This document shows, in pieces, positions 8,496 through 16,695 of a DNA stretch of 30,833 bases. The translations under genes were made by a program, and so were the position numbers. The notes under the pieces are model-generated. The model was not told the DNA's origin. It ran no database searches and saw only the letters and a list, made by a program, of their open reading frames with translations. The stretch lies in NCBI GenBank assembly GCA_044238735.1, contig JBIICS010000017.1, positions 1-30,833 of the forward strand, written 5' to 3'. Within the stretch, counting starts at the first letter, position 1. Every line of letters starts with the position of its first letter. This DNA comes from JBIICS01 sp044238735. GTDB lineage: Bacteria; Bacteroidota; Bacteroidia; UBA4408.

Positions 8496-9758
8496 CTATC
8501 TGAGCACTTGCAAACGGTATGCATCCAGTTTTACAAAAATAAAAAGAAGAATAGTAAAGGCCCACAAGGAAGATCCTCCGTAACTAAAAAAAGGAAGCGG
8601 AATACCAATAACAGGCGCCACACCAATTGCCATCCCTACATTTATACCTACATGTATAAATAATATGCACGCTACACAATACCCGTAAATACGGGTGAAC
8701 TGAGATCGCTGCCGCTCGGCTGTTGTAATAATCCTTACCAATAAAGCTAAAAATAAGCCCAGCACCACCACGCTTCCTAAAAAACCCCACTCTTCACCAA
8801 CCGTACAAAAAATAAAATCGGTACTTTGCTCCGGAACAAAATCGAATTTGGTTTGAGTACCTTTTAAATAACCCTTTCCAAAAAATCCACCCGAACCAAT
8901 GGCTATTAATGATTGGTTTACATTATACCCTACCCCTTTAGGATCGGATTTCTTACCTAATAAAACCTCTATTCGATCTTTTTGATGAGGTTGTAAAACT
9001 TTCTCAAAAACATAATCAACACTAAAAACCGAACCTGCAGATATTATAAAAAACCCTCCGATTATTAATAAATCTTTTGTCTTCTTTCTAGAAAAAACAT
9101 ACAGTACCAGAGATATAAAACCTAAAATGCCAATTAAAATATATTTATTAACCAATAAAGCTGTTACAAATAAAATAGCCGCTAACAATCCAAATAAAAG
9201 AATATTTCCCGACAAACCCTCTCGATACAAAACAAAAACAAAACTTGCAAAAACCAGTGTAGATCCTGTATCATTTTGCAATAAGATTAATATAGCCGGA
9301 ACGCCAATAATAATGCCCGCCATCATTTTAGTGGTCATATCTTCGAAGCGTATATTTAAGGTACTAAGAAATTTTGCCAGAGCCAGCGAAGTGGCAAATT
9401 TAGCAAACTCGGATGGCTGAAATTTGTAACTACCAATTTCGAACCACGAATGAGCCCCTTTTGTTGCCACCGAATAGCCTAAAACTAATACCAGCAACAT
9501 CAAAACAATAATATAAATCGGAAAGGCAAAGATGGTAAAGAAATTCCCGTCGACCGCCAAAATAAAAAAAGCAATTACTAAGGCTGCTATTATCCATATT
9601 AATTGCTTTCCATAATTCTGAGTAAAATCAAATATACTTTTATGTTCCTCGTTATAAACTGCAGCATAAATATTTAACCAACCCATTAACACCAGGGTTA
9701 AGTATATACCCACTAACACCCAGTCTATCCCTTCAAATATGCTTCTTTGTTCTCTCAT
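8496..9758 (-). CDS. rodA: Rod-shape-determining peptidoglycan glycosyltransferase RodA (SEDS family)
   Basis: RodA polymerises lipid II into glycan strands in the inner membrane, working with PBP2. The 420-residue protein has about ten hydrophobic segments and the SEDS signatures: K-F-Q-P-S-E-F-A-K in the first half, Q-N-D-T-G-S (matching Q-P-D-L-G-T), G-S-G-G-F-F-G-K-G, then E-Q-S-T-D-F-I-F with the Asp equivalent to the essential residue of E. coli RodA, and I-P-L-P-F-F-S-Y-G-G near the C terminus. It is some 50 residues longer than E. coli RodA because of extra sequence in the middle, around residues 190-260. The ATG lies one base after the mrdA stop codon, so the two are co-translated. 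TAG stop at 8496-8498. Confidence 0.95.
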   Translation of the reverse strand: MREQRSIFEGIDWVLVGIYLTLVLMGWLNIYAAVYNEEHKSIFDFTQNYGKQLIWIIAALVIAFFILAVDGNFFTIFAFPIYIIVLMLLVLVLGYSVATKGAHSWFEIGSYKFQPSEFAKFATSLALAKFLSTLNIRFEDMTTKMMAGIIIGVPAILILLQNDTGSTLVFASFVFVLYREGLSGNILLFGLLAAILFVTALLVNKYILIGILGFISLVLYVFSRKKTKDLLIIGGFFIISAGSVFSVDYVFEKVLQPHQKDRIEVLLGKKSDPKGVGYNVNQSLIAIGSGGFFGKGYLKGTQTKFDFVPEQSTDFIFCTVGEEWGFLGSVVVLGLFLALLVRIITTAERQRSQFTRIYGYCVACILFIHVGINVGMAIGVAPVIGIPLPFFSYGGSSLWAFTILLFIFVKLDAYRLQVLR

Positions 9759-9759
9759 G

Positions 9760-11625
9760 TTAATTTGCTTTTTTCTTAATTGGCTTAGACGGCTTTTTAG
9801 GAGGATCTTTTATATGCATGGTAGATAAAAGATTGGCTTCTAACATTCTTTTTTCCAAATCGGGACGAGAGATTGAATCGCGCAAATACTTTTCTATCAT
9901 TAAACTGGCAATAGGAACGGCATACGAATTACCAAAACCTGCATTCTCAACCATTATGCCTATACAAATTTTAGGATCTTCGGCAGGTGCAAAACACACA
10001 AACAAGGAGTGATCTTTTCCGTGTGGATTTTGCGCAGTTCCTGTTTTACCGGCAATATTAATGCCTTCTATACGAGCGTTTGTTGCAGTCCCCTGGGTTA
10101 CTTTACTCATTCCTTCAATTATAGGCTCAAAAAATTTTGGACTTACTTTTGTGAAATGCCGGGTTTGATATTCCTTTTTCAAAGATTTCTTCTCCCCTAC
10201 CGCTTTAATGATGTGTGGTGTATAATAAAAACCTCTGTTAGCAATTGTTGCAGTTATATTTGCCATCTGGAGTGGCGTAATACCCAACTCTCCTTGACCT
10301 ATTGAAAGCGAAATTATGGTGTAGGCATTCCAATGCCCCTTACCAAAATATTTATTATAGTATTCAATTGTTGGAACTCTACCTTTTAATTCCTGGTGCA
10401 AATCGGTATTTAATTTTTGTCCGATTCCAAAGCTCATTACATAATCCCTCCAGGATGCGTATGCTGTTTCGGAGGATGTATACTTTGGATTTTGAATAAT
10501 TGCCCTAAAAGTATAGGCATAATAACTGTTACAGGAATTTTGAACAGAACCGGGTAAATCTAGAGGAGATGGATGTGGATGGCATTTTGGTCTACCCCCT
10601 CCTACCGGCCAGCCTTGGGCACATGGAAAAGTAGTTGATGACTTGATAACACCCTCCTGTTGTGCAATTAGAGCGTTAATTAATTTAAATGTAGAACCCG
10701 GAGGATAGTAGGCCATAAGAGCACGGTTAAACAACGGTTTATGATCTGCCTTTAATAACTCCACATAATTTTTAGATCGTACCCTACCCACTAATAAATT
10801 AGGATCGTAAGTTGGAGCGGAAATAACAGAAAGTATCTCGCCTGTTTTAGGTTCTATTGCCACCAATCCTCCTACTTTACCTTGCATAAGTTGCTCGCCG
10901 TACGACTGTAAATCTGCATCCAGTGTACTCACTATATTTTCTCCAGCTACGGCTGTTGTATCGTATGCACCATTTTGAAAACTTCCTTTAATGTTATTAA
11001 AAACATCCACCATTACTACTTTCATCCCCTTTTTACCTCTCAATTCCTTTTCGTACGATTGCTCAATACCACTTATACCTATGTAATCTCCGTCTTTATA
11101 ATAAGGGTTTTCTTTCGTTTTCTTTTCACTAACCTCACCAATATAACCCAGTACATGAGAGGCGATTTTTTGAGGATATTTTCGAAGTGTTCGGCCCTGA
11201 ACAAAGAAACCATTAAACTTATAAAGTTTCTCTTGCAGTTTAGCGTATGTTTCGATGGAAATTTGTTTTTCGAAAGGGCTAACCTTATAACGCGAATAAG
11301 ATTTTATTTTTTTCATTCGAGTTATAAAAACTTCTTTCTCTATACCTAAAACATTACATAAATCCACTGTATCCAGTTTCTTTACTTGTTTTGGAATTAC
11401 CATTAAATCATAGGCTGCTTCATTATAAACTAATAATTTACCCTTACGATCGTATATTAACCCACGTGTGGGATATTCCGTCATAAATCGCAAAACATTA
11501 TTATTTGCTGAAATTTTATAATCGGAGTTTAATACTTGTACATAAAATAAACGAATACCAAATATCAGAAAAACTGATAAGAAGATAATCATAATCGTAA
11601 TCTTTCGGTCTTCGTACTGGCGCAT
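9760..11625 (-). CDS. mrdA: Penicillin-binding protein 2, elongasome transpeptidase
   Basis: A class B PBP of 621 residues that cross-links peptidoglycan during lateral growth. One N-terminal membrane anchor (about 10-31) is followed by a dimerisation region with the R-G-L-I-Y-D-R motif (54-60). The transpeptidase domain carries all three motifs: S-T-F-K with nucleophile Ser311, S-C-N at 364-366 and K-T-G-T at 527-530. A basic Pro/Lys-rich tail ends the protein. It is followed one base later by rodA, the standard PBP2-SEDS pair. Many Bacteroidota carry mreB, mreC and mreD directly upstream; here a GSCFA gene lies upstream instead, after an 87-bp gap in which I see no clear promoter. ATG at 11623-11625. 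Confidence 0.96.
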   Translation of the reverse strand: MRQYEDRKITIMIIFLSVFLIFGIRLFYVQVLNSDYKISANNNVLRFMTEYPTRGLIYDRKGKLLVYNEAAYDLMVIPKQVKKLDTVDLCNVLGIEKEVFITRMKKIKSYSRYKVSPFEKQISIETYAKLQEKLYKFNGFFVQGRTLRKYPQKIASHVLGYIGEVSEKKTKENPYYKDGDYIGISGIEQSYEKELRGKKGMKVVMVDVFNNIKGSFQNGAYDTTAVAGENIVSTLDADLQSYGEQLMQGKVGGLVAIEPKTGEILSVISAPTYDPNLLVGRVRSKNYVELLKADHKPLFNRALMAYYPPGSTFKLINALIAQQEGVIKSSTTFPCAQGWPVGGGRPKCHPHPSPLDLPGSVQNSCNSYYAYTFRAIIQNPKYTSSETAYASWRDYVMSFGIGQKLNTDLHQELKGRVPTIEYYNKYFGKGHWNAYTIISLSIGQGELGITPLQMANITATIANRGFYYTPHIIKAVGEKKSLKKEYQTRHFTKVSPKFFEPIIEGMSKVTQGTATNARIEGINIAGKTGTAQNPHGKDHSLFVCFAPAEDPKICIGIMVENAGFGNSYAVPIASLMIEKYLRDSISRPDLEKRMLEANLLSTMHIKDPPKKPSKPIKKKAN

Positions 11626-11712
11626 AAAATATCGGGAAATCCGGTATTCTAAAATTCAGTTTTTTTAATACAAGACTCTTAAAAATTATATTTAGTTATG
11701 AGAAAGTTTTTG

Positions 11713-12666
11713 TTAATTAAGCCTAGATAATTCTGCAGAAAAATCAAGCCATGGATAAACACTTATCAAATCGGCTATCTGCTTTTGGGTAGATAGAATA
11801 AAATCTTTACTCCCCTTACTATCCCGATTTATCATAATATGACGCGAAGCATTTACGATGGAGCTAATTTTAGAATTTAGCTTTATGGTTTCATCGTTGA
11901 AAAAACTGAGCTGAAAATGTTCTTTAACGTATTCTAAACCCTGCTGGTTGGGATGAATAAGGTCTGCCTCGTAAAATCGATAATCTCTTAAATCGTCCAT
12001 AAAAATCTCATAAACGGGATAATAGACACAACGTTCCTTATTTTGATCAATTACAGTGTGGATAGATTCAATTAACCTGGCCTTAGATAAAGAATTTTCA
12101 ATAATTCCATCTTTGATATGTCTAACCGGACTAACCGTAAAAATTACCTTACACTGTTGAGGGGTGTTTTCCAATAGTTCGGATAAAGAGCATATAATTT
12201 CCTTTGTAGAAAGTAACTCCTTAGAAAACAAATATTGTGGGAGTTTCTGGCAATTAGAAACAATTTGATTATTTTCTTTTAACCTATATACCCAGGAGGT
12301 TCCAAGAGTTACAAAAAGTTGCGAGGATTGTACTAATTTACTTTTAAATTGATGATGCAAATGGGACAAGTGGTTTAATAAATCGGCCTTACTCATTCTA
12401 TTATTTTGAGAATGATGATGCAAAGAAAACCAAAGATCGTTTTCAAAAAAGATAAAGTCCGTATCCGGCTCAGGATCTTTAAAAAATTTAGCGATTGAAA
12501 CCGGGTTAAAGGCAGTACCGAAAGGATTAACACTGCAATTAAACTTAAGATCGGCCAACCAGTTTCCAATGTTATCGGAGAAACAACTGCCAATGGTTAG
12601 AATATTGGAATGATGATTTAAACCAATACTGCTTTGCAGCGGTTTTATTTCAGTACGAAACTGCAC
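11713..12666 (-). CDS. GSCFA-domain protein (SGNH-hydrolase-like)
   Basis: The 317-residue protein carries the family-naming motif G-S-C-F-S-D-N at residues 26-32, near the N terminus. Further SGNH-like blocks are V-T-L-G-T-S-W and a late D-L-I-H-P-N, which resembles the Asp-x-x-His of SGNH esterases. The Ser27 context suggests an esterase or acyltransferase of the GDSL/SGNH superfamily; the cellular substrate of GSCFA proteins is not established to my knowledge. There is no signal peptide, so a cytoplasmic location is likely. The start is a GTG at 12664-12666 that shares its first base with the TAG of the YceI gene (TAGTG). It was chosen because the family normally begins with a short M-x-F-R-T-E-I strand. 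Translational coupling to the YceI gene is likely. Confidence 0.88.
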   Translation of the reverse strand: MQFRTEIKPLQSSIGLNHHSNILTIGSCFSDNIGNWLADLKFNCSVNPFGTAFNPVSIAKFFKDPEPDTDFIFFENDLWFSLHHHSQNNRMSKADLLNHLSHLHHQFKSKLVQSSQLFVTLGTSWVYRLKENNQIVSNCQKLPQYLFSKELLSTKEIICSLSELLENTPQQCKVIFTVSPVRHIKDGIIENSLSKARLIESIHTVIDQNKERCVYYPVYEIFMDDLRDYRFYEADLIHPNQQGLEYVKEHFQLSFFNDETIKLNSKISSIVNASRHIMINRDSKGSKDFILSTQKQIADLISVYPWLDFSAELSRLN

Positions 12667-13217
12667 TATTTTTTCTTTTCGTAAGGCTTGTATTCGGCGT
12701 GTATGGTAGTTTCTATGTTCTCGGCAATATTTTTAACAACTAATTTAGGCACTTTAATATCATGCTCTTTTAAAGCCACCTCAAATTTTGCATCAACCGA
12801 AATATCCGTTCCTTTAATAATTATTTTTCCTTTATAAGTTTTATCCACTTCTTTTCCATGAATTTTCATTTTGCCCGTAACCGTAACATCATGGCTACCC
12901 TCTTGCTTATAATCAATTGACTCATTTATTTTTCCTTTAAACTCAGAAGTTGGAAATTTTGGAGTTTCCATGTAATTCTCATTAAAGTGATCTTCCATTA
13001 AACTGTTATCGAACTTAAACCCCGTATTTGGAACCTTAAAAACAATTTCATTATTTGTAGTATTTAAAATAGAGGTAGCATTGATATTCTTCGCTTTTAT
13101 ATCCTCTACCGGAGTAGCCGAATAAAAACTAATCTCGGTTTTAGAAGCCATAAATATTTGAGCAAAAGATTGATTAGCTTTAAAAGCAATAACCAGAATC
13201 AATAAAATGTTTTTCAT
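12666..13217 (-). CDS. YceI-family periplasmic lipid-binding-like protein
   Basis: A 183-residue protein with a signal peptide ending at F-A-Q (about residue 20), followed by the beta-rich YceI fold. YceI proteins are lipocalin-like barrels that bind isoprenoid-type lipids in the periplasm; the physiological role is usually unknown. Supporting segments are the F-K-V-P-N-T-G-F-K-F block, M-E-T-P-K-F-P-T-S-E-F (the typical K-Y-P-x-x-x-F position), V-T-V-T-G-K-M-K-I-H-G and the closing K-V-P-K-L-V. The TAG stop overlaps the GTG start of the GSCFA gene by one base. A perfect -7 element at 13261-13268 lies within the end of murB, so this pair probably has its own promoter. ATG at 13215-13217. Confidence 0.88.
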   Translation of the reverse strand: MKNILLILVIAFKANQSFAQIFMASKTEISFYSATPVEDIKAKNINATSILNTTNNEIVFKVPNTGFKFDNSLMEDHFNENYMETPKFPTSEFKGKINESIDYKQEGSHDVTVTGKMKIHGKEVDKTYKGKIIIKGTDISVDAKFEVALKEHDIKVPKLVVKNIAENIETTIHAEYKPYEKKK

Positions 13218-13260
13218 ATTAAAAATAAATTTTCACAATTTACAATAAACTTATCATTAG

Positions 13261-13268
13261 CAAAACTA
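13261..13268 (-). promoter_or_regulatory. -7 element for the YceI-GSCFA pair
   Basis: Reads TAGTTTTG on the minus strand, a perfect TAnnTTTG. A TTTA at 13290-13293 (one mismatch to the -33 TTTG) lies 21 bases away, within the normal spacing. The element overlaps the last codons of murB, so the pair can be transcribed separately from murB. Confidence 0.5.
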
Positions 13269-14276
13269 AAGTATATTAACTTCCCGTTCTAAAACTACGC
13301 CAAACTTTTGCTTTACACTTTGCAAAATTCGTTCCGATAAGTTATAAATTTCGGTTCCGGTAGCTTTAGAATAATTAACCAATACAAGCGATTGAAGTGC
13401 GTGTACGCCGTAATCTCCCTCCCTAAAGCCTTTCCAACCACATTTTTCAATTAACCAACCCGCTGCCAGTTTAAACTGGTTGCCATTTGGATAGGCAACT
13501 ACCGCTGGATAGCTTGATCTTATTTGATTATACAACGATGCACTTACCACTGGATTTTTAAAAAAACTACCGGCATTGCCAATCTTTGCCGGATCGGGTA
13601 ATTTGCTCTTTCTGATCCGAATAACTGCTTCACTTATTGCTTTTATTGTTAATTGGCTTACCCCCATGCTTTTCAACTCCTGTTCTATAGCTCCATAAGT
13701 GGTATTAAATAACGGTTTCTTACTTAGTTTAAAAGTAACTGAAACTATTATATATTGGCCCTTATACTTATTTTTAAAAACACTTTCGCGATATCCAAAC
13801 TCACACTCGGCATTATTAAAAATACGTCTTTCGCCCGTTTTAAGGTCTATAGCCTCCAATTCATAGAAAGTATCTTTTATCTCTACACCATAGGCTCCGA
13901 TATTTTGCATAGGCGCGGCGCCAACACAACCTGGAATAAGAGAAAGATTCTCGATTCCGGCCCAGTTTCTCTCCACGCAGAACAATACAAAATTATGCCA
14001 CACCTCTCCGGCCATACCTTTAACATAAATAGAATCGCCTTCCTCTTTTACCTGTTCAATTCCTTTAAGATTGTTTTTTAATACTACCCCATTAAAATTT
14101 TTAGTAAGCAGGATATTACTTCCTCCCCCCAAAACAAGTAGAGAATTTTGTTTAAAAATATCGCTTTTAATAATTTCGCATAGCTCTTCAACTCCAGAAA
14201 ATTCGGCATAGTAAGAACATAATGCCTCTATACCAAATGTGTTATAATTTTTAAGTGAAACGTTCTGCAAAAACAT
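13266..14276 (-). CDS. murB: UDP-N-acetylmuramate dehydrogenase
   Basis: MurB reduces UDP-GlcNAc-enolpyruvate to UDP-MurNAc with NADPH and FAD in the cytoplasm, the second committed step of peptidoglycan precursor synthesis. The 336-residue protein shows the FAD-binding G-G-G-S-N-I-L-L at 50-57, the I-P-G-C-V-G-A-A-P block at 115-123, G-Y-R-E-S at 161-165, and the catalytic Ser237 in N-A-G-S-F-F-K-N-P (S229 of E. coli). The Y-R-E-S loop and the long C-terminal domain place it with the E. coli-like type I enzymes. It heads the minus-strand envelope block and is divergent from the glycosyltransferase at 14381. ATG at 14274-14276. Confidence 0.95.
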   Translation of the reverse strand: MFLQNVSLKNYNTFGIEALCSYYAEFSGVEELCEIIKSDIFKQNSLLVLGGGSNILLTKNFNGVVLKNNLKGIEQVKEEGDSIYVKGMAGEVWHNFVLFCVERNWAGIENLSLIPGCVGAAPMQNIGAYGVEIKDTFYELEAIDLKTGERRIFNNAECEFGYRESVFKNKYKGQYIIVSVTFKLSKKPLFNTTYGAIEQELKSMGVSQLTIKAISEAVIRIRKSKLPDPAKIGNAGSFFKNPVVSASLYNQIRSSYPAVVAYPNGNQFKLAAGWLIEKCGWKGFREGDYGVHALQSLVLVNYSKATGTEIYNLSERILQSVKQKFGVVLEREVNIL

Positions 14277-14294
14277 ATTAAACTGTTATTGAGC

Positions 14295-14302
14295 CAAAAT
14301 TA
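14295..14302 (-). promoter_or_regulatory. -7 element for murB
   Basis: Reads TAATTTTG on the minus strand, a perfect TAnnTTTG, 18 bases before the murB ATG. No clear -33 element at the usual distance. Confidence 0.5.
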
Positions 14303-14364
14303 GAGCATGTAACGTAAATGACAGAGAATAATCTAATTAATTACTAACATTTAAGGGTTAAACT

Positions 14365-14372
14365 TATATTTG
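14365..14372 (+). promoter_or_regulatory. -7 element for the glycosyltransferase pair
   Basis: TATATTTG is a perfect TAnnTTTG ending eight bases before the ATG at 14381. Transcription starting at the usual distance would give a nearly leaderless mRNA. No clear -33 element. Confidence 0.5.
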
Positions 14373-14380
14373 TTTAAATT

Positions 14381-15502
14381 ATGAGTAAAAAGGCAATAGT
14401 TTGTGTTACCAACGATTTAAGTACAGACCAGCGTGTACAAAAACATTGCTATACGCTTAAGAACCAAGGGTACGAAGTAACTTTGGTTGGACGATTGTTG
14501 CCCGGTTCTCTCCCCATTAACTTGCCCTATAAATGCAAACGCTTTAAACTCTTGGCCAATAAAGGAGCTCTGTTTTATGCCTTTTATAATATTCGACTTT
14601 TTTTATACCTGCTTTTTAATAATTGTAATCTAATCTTTAGTAACGATTTAGATACCCTACCGGCGTGTTATTTAGCGGGGAAAATCAAAAAAACAAATCT
14701 TATTTACGACTCGCATGAGTATTTTCTTGGTGTGCCCGAAATTCAGAACAGGAGAATGGTTAAGGCTGTATGGTCTTTTTTTGAACGCGGCCTTTTGCCC
14801 CGACTAAAACACCTGATTACGGTTAACTCATCCATTGCTGAATTATACAAAAAGAGCTATGGTGTAAATCCACAAATAATCCGCAATATACCCTCATTTC
14901 AAAATTTTCCAAAAGGCAACAAAACAAGAGAGGAGCTAAAATTACCAGCTGATGCTTTTATTGTAATTCTTCAAGGTTCTGGAATCAATATAAACCGGGG
15001 TGCAGAGGAATTTATCCTGAGTCTTCAATTTACCGAGCCTGCCCTGTTCGCTGTTATTATTGGCCATGGAGATGTGTGGGACAACCTTAAAGAACTTGCA
15101 AAAGTAAATCACCTTCAAAATAAAGTTCGTTTTGTAGATCGCCTACCCTATCCCGAAATGATACAGTATACCCTAAATGCAAACTTAGGGGTTACGCTGG
15201 ATAAACCCGGAAATCCGAATTACGAAAATAGTTTACCCAATAAAATATTTGACTATGCGTTCTCTGGCATTCCAGTTTTAGGGAGCAATTTAAAAGAAGT
15301 TAGCAGGGTAATTAATGATTATCAAATTGGTAGTATTGTAGACAGCGTTAATCCGGAAAGTATCGCTAATGCGCTAAATTATTTTTTTCTTAATAAAAGT
15401 TTTTACAATTTTTGCAAACAAAACACCCAACTTCTTAAAGAAAAATTAAGCTGGGAAAAAGAAAGTGAAAAGTTGATTGAAATAATCAGGAAACTTGACT
15501 GA
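14381..15502 (+). CDS. GT4-like glycosyltransferase (GT-B fold)
   Basis: A 373-residue cytoplasmic glycosyltransferase of the two-Rossmann GT-B type. The N-terminal half begins with an acceptor-side strand ending V-T-N-D-L-S-T-D-Q-R-V-Q and contains S-N-D-L-D-T-L and Y-D-S-H-E-Y-F. The C-terminal half has the donor-binding block ending E-N-S-L-P-N-K-I-F-D-Y-A-F-S-G-I-P-V-L, matching the E-x7-E-like nucleotide-sugar site of GT4 enzymes. It probably adds a sugar to a lipid-linked or surface glycan; the exact donor and acceptor cannot be told. Its last 8 bases overlap the next gene, also a glycosyltransferase, so the two likely work in one pathway. No polymerase or flippase gene is nearby. ATG start at 14381. 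Confidence 0.85.
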   Translation: MSKKAIVCVTNDLSTDQRVQKHCYTLKNQGYEVTLVGRLLPGSLPINLPYKCKRFKLLANKGALFYAFYNIRLFLYLLFNNCNLIFSNDLDTLPACYLAGKIKKTNLIYDSHEYFLGVPEIQNRRMVKAVWSFFERGLLPRLKHLITVNSSIAELYKKSYGVNPQIIRNIPSFQNFPKGNKTREELKLPADAFIVILQGSGININRGAEEFILSLQFTEPALFAVIIGHGDVWDNLKELAKVNHLQNKVRFVDRLPYPEMIQYTLNANLGVTLDKPGNPNYENSLPNKIFDYAFSGIPVLGSNLKEVSRVINDYQIGSIVDSVNPESIANALNYFFLNKSFYNFCKQNTQLLKEKLSWEKESEKLIEIIRKLD

Positions 15503-16619
15503 TAGACACTTACATATTGTATCGTTCGATATACCCTCTCCACCTAATTACGGTGGAGTAATTGATGTTTACTATAAAATTAAAGCCCTACATGAACTTG
15601 GCGTTAAAGTTCATCTGCATTGTTTTGAATACGGTAGAAAATTAGATAAGGACTTAACTAAAATTTGCTGCAGTGTAAAATCATATCCACGAAAAGTAAG
15701 CAAACATCTACTATTTAATCAATTGCCCTATATTGTAGTTACTCGACAAAGCGAAGTTTTAATAGCAAATTTAGTTAAAGACAAATATCCGATTTTGTTT
15801 GAGGGTATGCACAGTTGCTTTTATCTAAATGACTTTAGGTTAGCGCATAGAAAAAAATATGTAAGAATGCATAATATAGAGCCCGATTACTACAAGGGCT
15901 TAAGTAATGCGGAAAAAAATGTATTTAAAAAGCTATATTTTTACACAGAGGCCAGCAAACTTAAAATATTTGAAAACGCTCTGAAAGGAGCTGATACAAT
16001 CTTTGCTATTACAGAAAAAGACTCGAGTTACCTTGAACATCTTAAACTTAAAACACTTACTGTTTCTGCGTTTCATCAATTTAATGATATTCGGGTTAAA
16101 CCTGTGGATTCTGATTATGCTCTTTACCATGGCAATTTATCCGTTGGTGAAAATAATATAGCCGCATTATATTTAGTAAACGAAATTTTTAATGATTTAC
16201 CATACAAGTTAATAATCGCGGGAAATAATCCTGGAAAAGCCTTAAAAAAGGCTATTTCTAAAAATTCGAACGTTAGTTTAATTGCCGATTCTGATCATAT
16301 AAAGATTAATCATTTAATTGCAGAAGCTAAAATAAATGTACTACCCACTTTTCAGGACACAGGAATAAAACTTAAACTTTTAAATGCTTTGTATAGCGGT
16401 CAGCATTGCTTGGTTAATGATTTTATGGTAAAAGGAACAGGCTTAGAAGAACTCTGTTTAATAGCCAATACCACTGGCGAATGGAAACAAAAAATTAAAG
16501 AGTTATTTAATAGTCCTTTCGATATAAATGAAACCGAAAAAAGAAATATTGTTTTTAATCAACGATTTAACAATATTACCAATGCTTCCCTTATAATTAG
16601 GGAGATATTCGGATCCTAA
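15495..16619 (+). CDS. GT-B-type glycosyltransferase, second of the overlapping pair
   Basis: This 374-residue protein opens with the GT-B pattern H-I-V-S-F-D-I-P-S-P-P-N-Y-G-G, where the N-Y-G-G loop is typical of acceptor-side domains, followed by an A-L-H-E-L-G-V-K-V-H helix-strand. The C-terminal half has a donor-site block F-Q-D-T-G-I-K-L-K-L-L-N-A-L-Y-S-G resembling that of GT4 enzymes. The predicted start is a TTG at 15495, overlapping the upstream gene by 8 bases; there is no ATG near it in frame, and starting later would remove the first conserved strand. The non-ATG start with overlap suggests lower, coupled translation. It converges with leuS, 76 bp away. Sugar specificity unknown. 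Confidence 0.78.
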   Translation: MTDRHLHIVSFDIPSPPNYGGVIDVYYKIKALHELGVKVHLHCFEYGRKLDKDLTKICCSVKSYPRKVSKHLLFNQLPYIVVTRQSEVLIANLVKDKYPILFEGMHSCFYLNDFRLAHRKKYVRMHNIEPDYYKGLSNAEKNVFKKLYFYTEASKLKIFENALKGADTIFAITEKDSSYLEHLKLKTLTVSAFHQFNDIRVKPVDSDYALYHGNLSVGENNIAALYLVNEIFNDLPYKLIIAGNNPGKALKKAISKNSNVSLIADSDHIKINHLIAEAKINVLPTFQDTGIKLKLLNALYSGQHCLVNDFMVKGTGLEELCLIANTTGEWKQKIKELFNSPFDINETEKRNIVFNQRFNNITNASLIIREIFGS

Positions 16620-16630
16620 GAATACAATGG

Positions 16631-16663
16631 AGGGTTGAAAGTAATTTTTCACTACTTAAACCT
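16631..16663. terminator. Imperfect hairpin between convergent genes, possible bidirectional terminator
   Basis: Arms AGGGTTGAAAGTA (16631-16643) and TACTTAAACCT (16653-16663) pair except for a small internal bulge, around a 9-base loop. It lies between the second glycosyltransferase and leuS, which converge. Neither side has a clear T-run, so termination by this alone is doubtful. Confidence 0.3.
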
Positions 16664-16695
16664 CTCTATGCCTCCTGTTCAAATTTTAACTATCG

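Noticed and set aside
10975..11349. Open frame of 124 codons antisense to mrdA
   Set aside because: Antisense to a PBP2 with all motifs; Phe/Leu-rich translation typical of a shadow frame.
13755..14081. Open frame of 108 codons antisense to murB
   Set aside because: Antisense to an intact murB; no promoter or recognisable motif.
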